From Aminobacter sp. AP02 (lineage in GTDB: Bacteria; Pseudomonadota; Alphaproteobacteria; Rhizobiales; Rhizobiaceae), in the NCBI RefSeq assembly GCF_003148805.1, contig NZ_QGGX01000018.1, positions 39,500 to 103,499 on the forward strand: a stretch of DNA of 64,000 nt, written 5' to 3'. A model generated the notes under the pieces. That model made no database searches. It was not told where the DNA came from and saw nothing but the letters and a program-made list of their open reading frames with translations. How positions within the stretch are numbered: position 1 is the stretch's first letter; the number at the start of each line of letters is the position of its first letter. The position numbers and the translations under genes were made by a program. Below, in pieces: positions 48,312 through 57,131 of the stretch.

Positions 48312-48707
48312 ATGAGACTGACCGCATGGGGCGCGCAGGCCCTTCTTGCAGTTTCGGTTCTAGCCACCAATCCAGCTCATGCGGCAGGCGATCCTGCTGC
48401 GGGTAAAAAGGTCTTCACCAAGTGCATGGCGTGCCATGAAGCGGTCACCGAAAAGGACAAGGTCGGACCATCGCTGCATGGCGTCATCGGCCGGACGGCG
48501 GGTTCGCTGCCGAGTTTCCAGGCCAAGTATTCAGACGCGATGAAAAAGGCGGGCGCTGACGGACTCGTCTGGGATGAGACGAACATTGCTGCCTACATGA
48601 AGGCGCCGAAAGAGAAGGTGCCTGGCAACAAGATGGCTTTTCCTGGCCTCAAGGACGATGCCGATATTGCCAATGTGATTGCCTACATCGAAGAAGTCTC
48701 GAAGTAG
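48312..48707 (+). CDS. class I cytochrome c (c2/c550-like)
   Basis: 131 residues. Signal peptide about 1-25 (NPAHAAG), heme-binding C38-MA-C41-H42, GPSLHGVIGRTAG after it and the distal Met ligand in PGNKMAFPG. Soluble periplasmic electron carrier, plausible donor to the oxidase encoded 2 kb upstream. GAGGAGAAAGCC precedes ATG 48312. Confidence 0.92.
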   Translation: MRLTAWGAQALLAVSVLATNPAHAAGDPAAGKKVFTKCMACHEAVTEKDKVGPSLHGVIGRTAGSLPSFQAKYSDAMKKAGADGLVWDETNIAAYMKAPKEKVPGNKMAFPGLKDDADIANVIAYIEEVSK

Positions 48708-48999
48708 CGAGGCGGCATCCCGCCGCCACCGCTCTCGCATCACTGGCCGATTGCCTGCTCCAGCCGCCCCGGGCGACAGGTATGGTGGTTCGCATGCCTT
48801 GTGCATTACCTTGGGAAAACTGCACAGGTTCGTTGGCGGCAGGATTCAACTTGCTAACATTGTATGAACAATGTATCGCTTGGCTATAGTGCTTACACGT
48901 TGGTTTTAATTCACTAAGCTATTCTTACCTTCGCTCGAGGGGAAAATTGCGGCCTGCTTGGGGGGCTGGGCAGCCGCATCATTTCCTTTCTCGACTCCC
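48708..48999 (+). other. intergenic stretch without recognised features
   Basis: 292 bp, AT-rich near 48850-48930. It lies between the cytochrome stop and the convergent histidine-phosphatase stop. I see no convincing frame, and no strong terminator. Confidence 0.4.
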
Positions 49000-49605
49000 T
49001 CAGTCCGGCGCGTCGAAATCGGGTGTCACCGCCGCGATGTTGTAGGCTTCGAGCCGCGCGGTCGGCGCCTCCGCCGCATCAAAGCTCAGGATCGTTGCCG
49101 TACCCGGCGTCACCGGCACCACACGTGAAGGCGGCAGGCCCAGGAAAGCATGGCACGCAGCGCGAATGACGCCGCCATGGACGATGGCCAAGGTGTCGCC
49201 GTTGCATCTTCTCAGGCAGTCCCTCAAGCCTTCGACGATCCTGGCGCAAAAATCCGCCCATGGTTCACCCCTGTCGGGCGTAAATGTGCCGGCGCGCCAT
49301 GCCAGATACTCGTTGGGCCGTTCCTCTTCGAGCTCGTGCTTGATCCGCCCGGTCCAGTTGCCCATGTCGATCTCGCGCAGGCGCGGGTCGAGCGGGGCAT
49401 CACCATAGCCGAGCAGCTTGGCCGTCTGGCGTGTGCGTCCAAGGTCGGAGACGATGACCTGATCGGGCGCCATCGCCCTGGCGAAGGATGCAAAGCTCTC
49501 GACCTGCTTGATTCCGCGTGGCGACAACGGCGCGTTGTCGTGGCCCTGGAGCCTGTGTTCGGCATTCCAGGTGGTCTCGCCATGGCGCACCATTACCAAT
49601 CTCAT
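49000..49605 (-). CDS. histidine phosphatase family (phosphoglycerate-mutase-like) protein
   Basis: 201 residues. The phospho-His motif is MVRHGETTWN (His8), the second catalytic His lies in AIVHGGVIR, and the Glu in LREIDMGNWTG is the expected general acid. These small enzymes are broad phosphomonoesterases or CobC/PhoE-like phosphatases. It is the last gene of the leftward ABC operon; its start codon shares one base with the ATPase stop (TGATG), implying coupled translation. Its presence suggests the imported compound is phosphorylated. Confidence 0.9.
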   Translation of the reverse strand: MRLVMVRHGETTWNAEHRLQGHDNAPLSPRGIKQVESFASFARAMAPDQVIVSDLGRTRQTAKLLGYGDAPLDPRLREIDMGNWTGRIKHELEEERPNEYLAWRAGTFTPDRGEPWADFCARIVEGLRDCLRRCNGDTLAIVHGGVIRAACHAFLGLPPSRVVPVTPGTATILSFDAAEAPTARLEAYNIAAVTPDFDAPD

Positions 49606-50702
49606 CAGTTGATCCTTTCACCAGTCATTGCAAAAACCGCGCTCGGCTCGTTGAGGAAGCTGAGGCGTATCGGATCGCCGATCGCGGCTCGGAAATATCC
49701 ATCGGCCATGGCGGTAAGCCGCCGCCCGCCGGAAAAGGCCGTCACCATCGTGCGCCCGGCGATGGGGGCCGCCTCCTCGAAGCGTGCCGTGATCGCCGGT
49801 CGGCCCGGCACTTCTCCGACCATCAGGTCGTGAGCACGATACAGAAGCTGGGCATCCTCTCGTGCTTCGGCTCGGCTGGCGTCGGCCAGGCGTAGGCCTT
49901 CATAGACAAGGCCGTCGCCGCTCTTCCTGACTTCGATCAGATTGGCAGGAGGCGTGCCGAGGAAGGTCGCGACGAAGGTGGTTCGCGGATTTTCCAGAAG
50001 CTCCAGCGGTGCGCCAAATTGCTCGACCCTGCCGTTGTTGAGCACGGCGACATGGCTTGCCATGGTCATCGCCTCGACCTGGTCGTGGGTGACATAGACG
50101 GACGTAGCACCAGTGGCGCGGTGGATGCGCATCAGCTCGCTGCGCATCTCGATGCGCAGCTTGGCGTCGAGATTGGACAGCGGTTCGTCAAGCAGCAGGA
50201 TGCTCGGCTTGGGGCCGATGGTGCGGGCGATCGCCACGCGCTGTTGCTGCCCGCCCGATATCTCGGCGGGGTACCGCTCCTTGAGAGCCGAGATGCCGAG
50301 CAGCCCGAGCACTTCGTCGACGCGTGCGGCGCGATCTGCCTTGCTCCATTTTGCGACCTTGAGCGGCCACTCGATGTTGCCGGCGACAGTCATGTGGGGC
50401 CACAACGCATAGCTCTGGAAGACCAGGCCGGCGTCGCGCGCGCCAGCATCGGCCACGAGACCGCGCGTACCGTCGGAGACAGTGCGGCCCATGAAGGCCA
50501 TTTCGCCTTCGCTCGGCGTCTCAAGCCCCGCCAGCATGCGGAGAAGCGTGGACTTGCCGCAGCCCGACGGACCGACCAGCACCAGGAACGCGCCTTGCGG
50601 CACCGCGATGTCGACATTGTCGACGGCGGTGAAGCCGCCGAAGCGCTTGGTGATGTTGCGGATCGCGATCGCCGGTGCGGAGGAGCCGTTTGTCGTGCTC
50701 AT
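49605..50702 (-). CDS. ABC importer ATPase
   Basis: 365 residues from ATG 50702, which overlaps the permease stop (ATGA). Walker A GPSGCGKST, Q-loop VFQSYALWPH, signature ISGGQQQRVAIARTI (Ile for Leu), Walker B ILLLDEPLSNLDA, switch His in YVTHDQVEAMT, and a TOBE-like tail (about 245-365). Part of the regulator-binding protein-permease-ATPase-phosphatase operon. Confidence 0.92.
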   Translation of the reverse strand: MSTTNGSSAPAIAIRNITKRFGGFTAVDNVDIAVPQGAFLVLVGPSGCGKSTLLRMLAGLETPSEGEMAFMGRTVSDGTRGLVADAGARDAGLVFQSYALWPHMTVAGNIEWPLKVAKWSKADRAARVDEVLGLLGISALKERYPAEISGGQQQRVAIARTIGPKPSILLLDEPLSNLDAKLRIEMRSELMRIHRATGATSVYVTHDQVEAMTMASHVAVLNNGRVEQFGAPLELLENPRTTFVATFLGTPPANLIEVRKSGDGLVYEGLRLADASRAEAREDAQLLYRAHDLMVGEVPGRPAITARFEEAAPIAGRTMVTAFSGGRRLTAMADGYFRAAIGDPIRLSFLNEPSAVFAMTGERIN

Positions 50703-52444
50703 GCGGATTTCCACTTCTGGACGCGGTTCTGCAGACGGTGCGCAAGGAGCGTGGCGACGACGCAGAGGACGAGGATCACCATGGTGATGGCGTTGGCGAA
50801 CTGCATGAAGCCTTCGGCCGCGTAGCGGTAGGCGAGCATGCTGAGCACGGGCGAGGTCGAGGTGAAGAGAAGCACGACCAGCGACAGGTCGCGGACGATC
50901 TTGACGAACACCAGCAGAGCGCCGGCAAGCAGGCCGCGAATGGCGAGCGGCATGATGATGGCGCCCATGCGGCGGAAGAAGCCGGCGCCGGTGAGCCGCG
51001 CGCTTTCCTCTATGTCGGCCGAGATCTGGCCGAGCACCGAGCGGCCCGACTGCACCGCATAAGGCAGCAGATGGGCGGAAGCCGCGAGCACCAGTAGCAG
51101 GAACGTGCCATAGAGCGACGGCAGCGGGCCGATGGGCGCACCGAACAGCGCGATGTAGGCAGCGGCAAAGGCGATGCTGGGGATGAGGATCGGGGTGAAC
51201 GACACCTGGCCGAGCAGGGTGGCCAACAGGGTTCCCTTGTTGCGGGAGATGGTGTGAGCCAGCGCCAGGCCGAGCGCCATGGTGGTCAGCGCCACCGTGA
51301 CGGCGAGCTTCAGCGTCGTCCACAAAGCCTCGATCAGCACGGGATTGCGGAATATGCCGGCCTGGCCCTGGGCCATGTCGGTACCGCCTTCGCCGATCCA
51401 GAAATGCGTCGTCCAGTTGGAGAAAAGCGAGCCGTTCTGCAGCGCGAAGCTCGAAGCGGTAAGGATCAGCGCTGGCAGGAAGGTGGTGAGCAGGCAAAGC
51501 ACAACGGCCACGCCAAACAACGGCCAGCGCCATTTGCCGAGGGGGAAGCGCTTGGTGCGACCGCCCTTGCCGGTGACCGTGACATAGTTCTTGCGGCCGG
51601 CGACCAGCCTTTCGCCGAGCCACAGAAACGAAGCGGATACGACAATCAATAGGAGCGCGATGACGAAGCCGCGTTCGGTCTGGCCGGTCTCGATCATGCC
51701 GAACAGGCGGGTCGACAACGTCTGCATCCTGACCGGCAAGCCGAGCAGGGCAGGGGCGGCGAAGTTGGACACGGCGCCTGCGAAGGTCAGCGAAGCAGCG
51801 GCGACCAGCGCGGGCGTCACCACCGGCAGGATGATGCCGAAGAAGATGCGCGAGCGTTTCGCGCCTGCCACTTGAGCTGCTTCGACAAGATCGGCTCCGA
51901 TGGAACTCAAGGCCGCTGAAATGACGGTGAAGGCGAGCGAGTAGTAGTGCGCTATGAGGACGATCAGTGTCGGGAAAAGGCCCCAGGCAAGCCAGTCCGG
52001 CACGACGTAGCTATTGGCTTCGAAGAAGCCGACCGAGCCGCCGAGCCTGCTGTTGCGAAACAGCGCGCCCCACGCGAGCGCCGCCGCAAAACTCGGGATC
52101 ATGAACGGCATGGTGGCCAGCAGGCCGAGGGTCTTGGGCGCGGGCACGTCGGTGAGCATCACCAGCCAGGCGAGGAAGCCGCCCATCAGGATACAGCCGG
52201 CGGCAACGCCTACGCCAAGCAGGATGGTGTTCCACAGCGGGCGCCACCAAAGGTTTTCGGACATCTTGGAGGCGAGCACGGCCTGCCAGGCGTCGCGGCC
52301 TTCGACGGTCAGGGTGGACAAGACGATCTTGACCAGCGGAGCGATCACAAGGACTGAAACGATGAGGATCAGGACAATGGGCACGAGCGTTTCGGAGCGC
52401 AAAAAGCCTCTCCGGGACAACACGGATGTTGTGACGGCGGACAT
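50699..52444 (-). CDS. ABC importer permease, fused two-domain
   Basis: 581 residues from ATG 52444. About 12 transmembrane helices, two EAA loops (DLVEAAQVAGAKRSRIFFGIILP and DIEESARLTGAGFFRRMGAIIMP). Same class as the permeases at 17161 and 30603 (Fe(III)/phospho-sugar/2-aminoethylphosphonate). An upstream in-frame ATG (52513) would extend it; the ribosome site before 52444 is weak. Confidence 0.9.
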   Translation of the reverse strand: MSAVTTSVLSRRGFLRSETLVPIVLILIVSVLVIAPLVKIVLSTLTVEGRDAWQAVLASKMSENLWWRPLWNTILLGVGVAAGCILMGGFLAWLVMLTDVPAPKTLGLLATMPFMIPSFAAALAWGALFRNSRLGGSVGFFEANSYVVPDWLAWGLFPTLIVLIAHYYSLAFTVISAALSSIGADLVEAAQVAGAKRSRIFFGIILPVVTPALVAAASLTFAGAVSNFAAPALLGLPVRMQTLSTRLFGMIETGQTERGFVIALLLIVVSASFLWLGERLVAGRKNYVTVTGKGGRTKRFPLGKWRWPLFGVAVVLCLLTTFLPALILTASSFALQNGSLFSNWTTHFWIGEGGTDMAQGQAGIFRNPVLIEALWTTLKLAVTVALTTMALGLALAHTISRNKGTLLATLLGQVSFTPILIPSIAFAAAYIALFGAPIGPLPSLYGTFLLLVLAASAHLLPYAVQSGRSVLGQISADIEESARLTGAGFFRRMGAIIMPLAIRGLLAGALLVFVKIVRDLSLVVLLFTSTSPVLSMLAYRYAAEGFMQFANAITMVILVLCVVATLLAHRLQNRVQKWKSA

Positions 52445-52519
52445 GACGAACTTTCTCACGGACAAGAGAATGGACGGCCTGACACCACGCTCTGGGGCGA
52501 AGTGACAGGCCATGGGAGC

Positions 52520-52549
52520 GGGGCGGCGCCTTCCCGAAGGCGCCACCCC
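52520..52549. other. intergenic stem-loop after the binding-protein gene
   Basis: 9-bp perfect inner stem GGCGCCTTC / GAAGGCGCC with a CC loop and partly paired GGG/CCC flanks; no T tail. Positioned as at 21409 and 59342. Confidence 0.6.
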
Positions 52550-52556
52550 GTCCGCG

Positions 52557-53678
52557 CTACTGCAGCGTGAGAACCAGATCGGCGATGCGCTTGCGTGCGG
52601 CGGCCGTCTTGACCGGATCGATGCGCCAAGCCTTAAGATCCTTCAGCGGCACCGAATCCGCATTGTCCTTGACGGTGGGACGGACCGCGTAATCGCCGGC
52701 AACGTTGAAGGGTTCGAAGGCCGGCCCGCCGGTTGCCGAATTGTCGCCCATCATGAAGTCGATCAGCAGGCGCGCGGCAGCCGGGCTCGGTGCCTTGTCG
52801 ACCAGCGCCAGTACGGCGGGGAACAGGATGCCGTTGGTCGGCTCGACGTCGTTGGCGACCTGCAGCGCCCAGCCTTCCTTTTCATTGTCGCGGCGATCCG
52901 AGTAGGTGGCGAAGCCGACGGGTGGATTGGCCGCTGTCTTGTCGCCGATTGCCTTGTTGATGGCGTCGGAGTTGGGCACCAGCACGAGGTCGTTGGCGAA
53001 GAGGTCGCGGATGAACTGGTCGCCAGCGCCCTGCAGGTCACTGTCGACGGCGATCGGCTTGCTGAACTGCGCTTCGTAGGCCTTGGCCATCTCGTCGGGC
53101 CGCAGCGAGAATTCGACCAGAAGGTCGAGCAGTTCGCCGCGCTGCATCGGGTCGACCATCAGGACCCGACCTTTCCATTCGGGCGTGGTCAGCTGCCAGA
53201 GATTCTTGACCGGCGCGCCGTTGGGATTGGCGGCTTCGTTGTACATCAGCACCTTGGTCGACAGGCGCTGCGTCAGCAGCGGGGCCTTGTACTCGTCGGC
53301 AAGCTCGCCGGCTACGCGCGGCGGTACGTATGGGACCACGCGGTTGGTCTTGACCAGGTCCTCATAGACCACCGGCGTGTCAGCGATATAGAGCACGTCG
53401 ACAGCGTTGACGCCGGCTGTCTGCTCGGCAACGACGCGCGCGATCTGCTTGACCGAGCTCATGTCGATGCCGACCAGATCGATGCCCGGATATGCTTCCT
53501 CGAAGGCCTTTTCGACCTTGGCAATGCGGCTCGACAGCGAAAAGACCGTGACCTTGCCTTCTTTCTGCGCGAGCGGCAGCAATTCGGCCGTGCTCATCGC
53601 ATCGAGTTCGGCGGCGCTGGCTGCCAGAGGCAGCAGGGCGACGGCGGCGAAAAGCGTCAGTTTCATCGACTTGAGCAT
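52557..53678 (-). CDS. periplasmic binding protein (Fe(III)/phospho-compound class)
   Basis: 373 residues from ATG 53678 (GGGAGGGAAAAC upstream). Signal peptide about 1-22 (AASAAEL), then a type-II binding fold (GKVTVFSLSSRIAKVEKAFEEAYPGIDL). Only distantly like the two tandem binding proteins at 20-22 kb; it lacks their two Cys. It serves the permease and ATPase downstream. Ligand unknown. Confidence 0.9.
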   Translation of the reverse strand: MLKSMKLTLFAAVALLPLAASAAELDAMSTAELLPLAQKEGKVTVFSLSSRIAKVEKAFEEAYPGIDLVGIDMSSVKQIARVVAEQTAGVNAVDVLYIADTPVVYEDLVKTNRVVPYVPPRVAGELADEYKAPLLTQRLSTKVLMYNEAANPNGAPVKNLWQLTTPEWKGRVLMVDPMQRGELLDLLVEFSLRPDEMAKAYEAQFSKPIAVDSDLQGAGDQFIRDLFANDLVLVPNSDAINKAIGDKTAANPPVGFATYSDRRDNEKEGWALQVANDVEPTNGILFPAVLALVDKAPSPAAARLLIDFMMGDNSATGGPAFEPFNVAGDYAVRPTVKDNADSVPLKDLKAWRIDPVKTAAARKRIADLVLTLQ

Positions 53679-53698
53679 GTTTTCCCTCCCAGGTTTTC

Positions 53699-54535
53699 TC
53701 AATCGAATTCGTCGAACAGGCCCGACAAGCGCTCGAGCGCGCCCATGACGCGCGTCTGATGCCGGCCGGCAATGGTCAGCAGGATGGCGTTGACGATGGC
53801 GAAGGGCACAGTCGGGGTCTGGAATTCGCTGCCCGATCGGCCGCGTGGTGCTGCCAGCACCAGATCGGCCTCAGGCTGCATCATGGTGCCGGCAATGTCG
53901 GTGACGAGGACGGCCTTGGCGCCTTGGGCGTGGCAATGCTCGACCAGCGGAGCGTAGCTGGTCGGCTGCTTGCGGAAAGTGAGCGCCAACACCAGATCGC
54001 CCTTGCGCATACTGACCACGCGCTCGGCGATATCGCGGCCGCGACCTTCAAGCACGATGGTGGTCATGCCGAAACGGTCGAGCCGGCGGCGCAGGAACTG
54101 GGTGATCGACTGGGCATGGCCCTGGCCGAACAGGAAGATGCGCTCAGCGTCGACGATCATGTCGGCGGCGCTGTTGATGCTTTCCTGCGAAACGGCAAGG
54201 CGGAGATGTTCGAGCGCCGCGATCTCGCTGCCGATCAAGTCGAGCAGGAAATCGCCATGCTCGACCTTGGCGACGGAGCGGCGCATGCGCTCGGCGGCAT
54301 CCTGGCTCTCGACCAGCTCGCGCTGCAGCTGCGAGCGCAGTTCGGGATAGCCCTTGAAGCCGAGTTTTTGTGCCAGCCGCGTTGTTGCGGCCTCATGGAC
54401 GCTGGCGCGTTCGGCGAGCCTGGCGCTCGAAAGAAATGCGGCTTCGGCGGCGTTTTCGAGCAGTGCGGAGACGAGGCGCTGATCGGCCTCGGTAAGGCGG
54501 GTCGAATGGCTCTTGATGCGATCCAGCAATGTCAT
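53699..54535 (-). CDS. MurR/RpiR-family regulator 1
   Basis: 278 residues. N-terminal RpiR helix-turn-helix (about 1-77; RLAERASVHEAATTRLAQKLGFKGYPELR) and a C-terminal SIS domain (about 120-250; IFLFGQGHAQS, FRKQPTSYAPLVEHC). SIS domains bind phosphosugars, which fits the histidine phosphatase at the end of this operon. Start ATG 54535; a longer form from 54574 or 54565 is possible. First gene of the operon, so the system is probably autoregulated. Confidence 0.88.
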   Translation of the reverse strand: MTLLDRIKSHSTRLTEADQRLVSALLENAAEAAFLSSARLAERASVHEAATTRLAQKLGFKGYPELRSQLQRELVESQDAAERMRRSVAKVEHGDFLLDLIGSEIAALEHLRLAVSQESINSAADMIVDAERIFLFGQGHAQSITQFLRRRLDRFGMTTIVLEGRGRDIAERVVSMRKGDLVLALTFRKQPTSYAPLVEHCHAQGAKAVLVTDIAGTMMQPEADLVLAAPRGRSGSEFQTPTVPFAIVNAILLTIAGRHQTRVMGALERLSGLFDEFD

Positions 54536-54539
54536 GATC

Positions 54540-54606
54540 TTGCACTCATGTTGCACTGGACTCATATGATGCAAGGTATCTTGCAGTCAAGTGCAAACGT
54601 GTGCAA
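54540..54606. promoter_or_regulatory. cluster of TTGCAC/GTGCAA half sites upstream of RpiR 1
   Basis: TTGCAC at 54540 and 54551, TTGCAG-tcaa-GTGCAA at 54581-54596 (one mismatch to the LacI-type palindrome), GTGCAA at 54601. It could be an RpiR operator array, or a cross-regulated LacI site. Confidence 0.45.
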
Positions 54607-54635
54607 GATTGGTTTTTCTGTCTTGCAGGCGGAAT

Positions 54636-54663
54636 GAAAAAAGGCGCTCCGGGGAGCGCCTTT
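54636..54663 (-). terminator. intrinsic terminator of the leftward RpiR 2 operon
   Basis: Perfect palindrome AAAGGCGCTCC / GGAGCGCCTTT; on the minus strand the stem is followed by a T-run (complement of the A-run 54636-54642). Confidence 0.85.
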
Positions 54664-54702
54664 GCATGGACGAGTAGGCTAGTCAGAAGCGCGCGAAAGG
54701 CA

Positions 54703-55176
54703 TCACTTGTACTTCATGTAGCCGACGAAGCCGGTGATTTTCCAGCGGTCGCCGGCATTGCGGCAGAAGTAGAGTGTCTGCCAGTTGAGCACGTCGTTGG
54801 TGCCGTCGGCGCGCCGGACGGCGCCGTCGAATTTCTTGCGGGCGACGGCGACGTCGCCAGTGATGTCGATCTCGGTCAGGCGCGTGGCGCGGTGGATGCC
54901 ATCGGCAAGCGGCTCGGCGAATTCGGTCGCTGCCGTCTCGGCAGCCTGGCGCAGCCACTCGTCGCGATAGGCCGAAAGCGACGGGAAGGCCGCGTTCCAC
55001 TCGTCGGGATTGGTCGAGTTGTGGGCATGGATGCCGAGGAAGCGGCTTTCGTCGAAATCATCCGCCACCATAGACCAGTCCTGGCCGACGAAGGCGGCGA
55101 TGTCGCGCTCGACCAGCATCTCCCAGATAGCGGCGCGGTCGGCGTCATTGGCGAACGGATTTTCGATACGGGCCAT
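54703..55176 (-). CDS. SnoaL/NTF2-like protein
   Basis: 157 residues from ATG 55176, with AGGTGA 6 bp upstream (GTG 55185 is an alternative). The alpha+beta cone fold is suggested by the AIWEMLVERDIAAFVGQDWSMVADDF opening and the terminal DVLNWQTLYFCRNAGDRWKITGFVGYM. NTF2-like proteins are isomerases, dehydratases or non-enzymatic binders. Overlapping the RpiR 2 stop region and last of that operon. Confidence 0.75.
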   Translation of the reverse strand: MARIENPFANDADRAAIWEMLVERDIAAFVGQDWSMVADDFDESRFLGIHAHNSTNPDEWNAAFPSLSAYRDEWLRQAAETAATEFAEPLADGIHRATRLTEIDITGDVAVARKKFDGAVRRADGTNDVLNWQTLYFCRNAGDRWKITGFVGYMKYK

Positions 55177-55177
55177 T

Positions 55178-56059
55178 TCAGTCACCTAGAGGCAGCCGAG
55201 GGTCGTCGACCTTCAACGTGTTGAGGCTTTGCTTGATGCGGCGCAGGCCTTCGAGCACCCTGGTTTCCCGGGTCTCGGCGGTGGCCGTTGCGATCATGTC
55301 GAGGATAGCCAGCAGGGCAAAGCGCGACGACGTCGGCTTGTAGATATTGCCGTCTTCGATCAGTTGGAACGCGATCACCGTGTCGGCGACCTTGGCGAGT
55401 GCCGAGCCGGGGGCGGTGATCGCAACCGTACGGGCGCCATATTGCCGGGCGACCTGGACGGCATCGACCACCGAGCGCGCATGGCCCGAAACGGAAAAGG
55501 CAACGACAGTGGTCTCAGGCGTTGCGACCGCCGCGTACATGCGCTGCAACTGGCCGTCGACCTGGGCGACGACCGATAGGCCAAGGCGGAACAGGCGGTT
55601 CTGCATCTCGGTCGCCATCATCGACGAGATGCCGCCTGAGCCGAGGCAAAGAATGTTCTGCGAGGCCGATAGTCGCTCCGCGACCGCAATCAGTGTTGCC
55701 ATGTCGAGGTTGTCGGATGCGCGCTGGATCGCGGCGACGGCCGCTTCGGTGACGGCGGAGGCCACACGCTGCTCACGGATATCTCGGTTGAGCGGCTCGG
55801 GCTTCAGGTATTGGCCGCCGATTGCGATGGCCTGGGCGAGAAAGAACTTGAAGTCGCGCACGCCGTCGCAGCCTAGGTTACGGCAGAAACGTGTCACAGT
55901 CGGTTCGCTGACGCCGGCGCGGGCGGCGATCTCCGAGATGGCGGCCTTGGAGGCGAAGTCGAGATCCGACAGCACCAGGCTTGCCAGGCGCCGGTCGGAT
56001 TTGGAACCGTCCTGCGCCGCGACCTGAAGCCGGGTGATGATGTCGGCGATGTTGCTCAT
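55178..56059 (-). CDS. MurR/RpiR-family regulator 2
   Basis: 293 residues. Helix-turn-helix about 1-80 (AISEIAARAGVSEPTVTRFCRNLGCDGVRDFK) and SIS domain about 125-260 (ILCLGSGGISS, FSVSGHARSVVDAVQ). Its ATG overlaps the ATPase stop (ATGA). Likely controls the divergent SDR/ATPase and binding-protein/permease operons; the effector is probably a phosphosugar or related compound. Confidence 0.9.
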   Translation of the reverse strand: MSNIADIITRLQVAAQDGSKSDRRLASLVLSDLDFASKAAISEIAARAGVSEPTVTRFCRNLGCDGVRDFKFFLAQAIAIGGQYLKPEPLNRDIREQRVASAVTEAAVAAIQRASDNLDMATLIAVAERLSASQNILCLGSGGISSMMATEMQNRLFRLGLSVVAQVDGQLQRMYAAVATPETTVVAFSVSGHARSVVDAVQVARQYGARTVAITAPGSALAKVADTVIAFQLIEDGNIYKPTSSRFALLAILDMIATATAETRETRVLEGLRRIKQSLNTLKVDDPRLPLGD

Positions 56060-57126
56060 ACGGGCAGGCCGGTCGCCTTGTCGAAGAGGTGGATGTTTTT
56101 CGGATCGGCCGTCACAGGCAAGGTGTCGCCCGGGCGCACGGATACGCGATCGCGGAACACGGCGCGCACCTGTTCGCCGCCGATCGAGCCGTAGATATGT
56201 GTTTCAGAGCCAGTCGGCTCGATGACGTCGACCTTGAGCTGCAAGCCGTTGGTGCTGTCATCGATGATGAAATGTTCCGGACGGATGCCGGCCTCGACAG
56301 GGCCGGAGAACGACGAAGACCTGCCGCCGTTCAGCGACAGCTTTTCGCCGGTAGCCGTCTCGAAATGCGCACCCGATGCCGAGCTGCGCAGGCCGCCCGA
56401 GACAAAACTCATCGAAGGCGAGCCAATGAAACTCGCGACGAACTTGGTCGCGGGCCTATCGTAGAGTTCGAGCGGAGCGCCCACTTGCAAGATCTTTCCC
56501 TGGTTCATGACCACGATGCGATCGGCCATGGTCATGGCCTCGATCTGGTCGTGTGTCACGTAAACCACCGTTGATTTCAAGCGTTGATGCAGCGCCTTGA
56601 TCTCGGTACGCATTTGCACGCGCAATTGCGCGTCGAGATTGCTGAGCGGCTCGTCGAACAGGAACACCTTGGGCTCACGCACAATGGCGCGGCCCATGGC
56701 GACGCGCTGGCGCTGGCCGCCTGAAAGCTGGCGAGGATAACGGTCGAGATAGTCGTGAAGGTTGAGGATCGCGGCAGCGTCCTTGATCTTCTTGTCGACG
56801 ACTGCTGCCGACTCGCCGCGGATCTTGGGGCCAAAACCGATGTTTTCGGACGCGGTGAGATGGGGAAACAGCGCATAGGACTGGAACACCATGGCGATGT
56901 TGCGCTTCTGCGGCGGCAGGTCGTTGGCGCGTGTGCCGCCGATCAAAAGATCGCCGTTGCTGATCGGCTCGAGCCCGGCCAGCATGCGCAGCAGCGTGGA
57001 CTTGCCGCAGCCTGAGGGGCCGACAAGCACGACGAACTCGCCGCTGTCGATATCGAGATTGATGTCTTCGAGCACCTTGTGCTGGCCGAACGACTTGGAG
57101 AGGTTGCGGAAGGCGACGCCAGTCAT
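56056..57126 (-). CDS. ABC importer ATPase, UgpC/MalK-like
   Basis: 356 residues from ATG 57126 (GGGAG upstream; GTG 57135 also possible). Walker A GPSGCGKST, signature LSGGQRQRVAMGRAI, Walker B VFLFDEPLSNLDA, switch YVTHDQIEAMT, with a MalK-type regulatory domain (about 235-356). It should serve the permeases encoded divergently at 59407-61100, which have no ATPase of their own. Confidence 0.92.
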   Translation of the reverse strand: MTGVAFRNLSKSFGQHKVLEDINLDIDSGEFVVLVGPSGCGKSTLLRMLAGLEPISNGDLLIGGTRANDLPPQKRNIAMVFQSYALFPHLTASENIGFGPKIRGESAAVVDKKIKDAAAILNLHDYLDRYPRQLSGGQRQRVAMGRAIVREPKVFLFDEPLSNLDAQLRVQMRTEIKALHQRLKSTVVYVTHDQIEAMTMADRIVVMNQGKILQVGAPLELYDRPATKFVASFIGSPSMSFVSGGLRSSASGAHFETATGEKLSLNGGRSSSFSGPVEAGIRPEHFIIDDSTNGLQLKVDVIEPTGSETHIYGSIGGEQVRAVFRDRVSVRPGDTLPVTADPKNIHLFDKATGLPV

Positions 57127-57131
57127 TGTCT

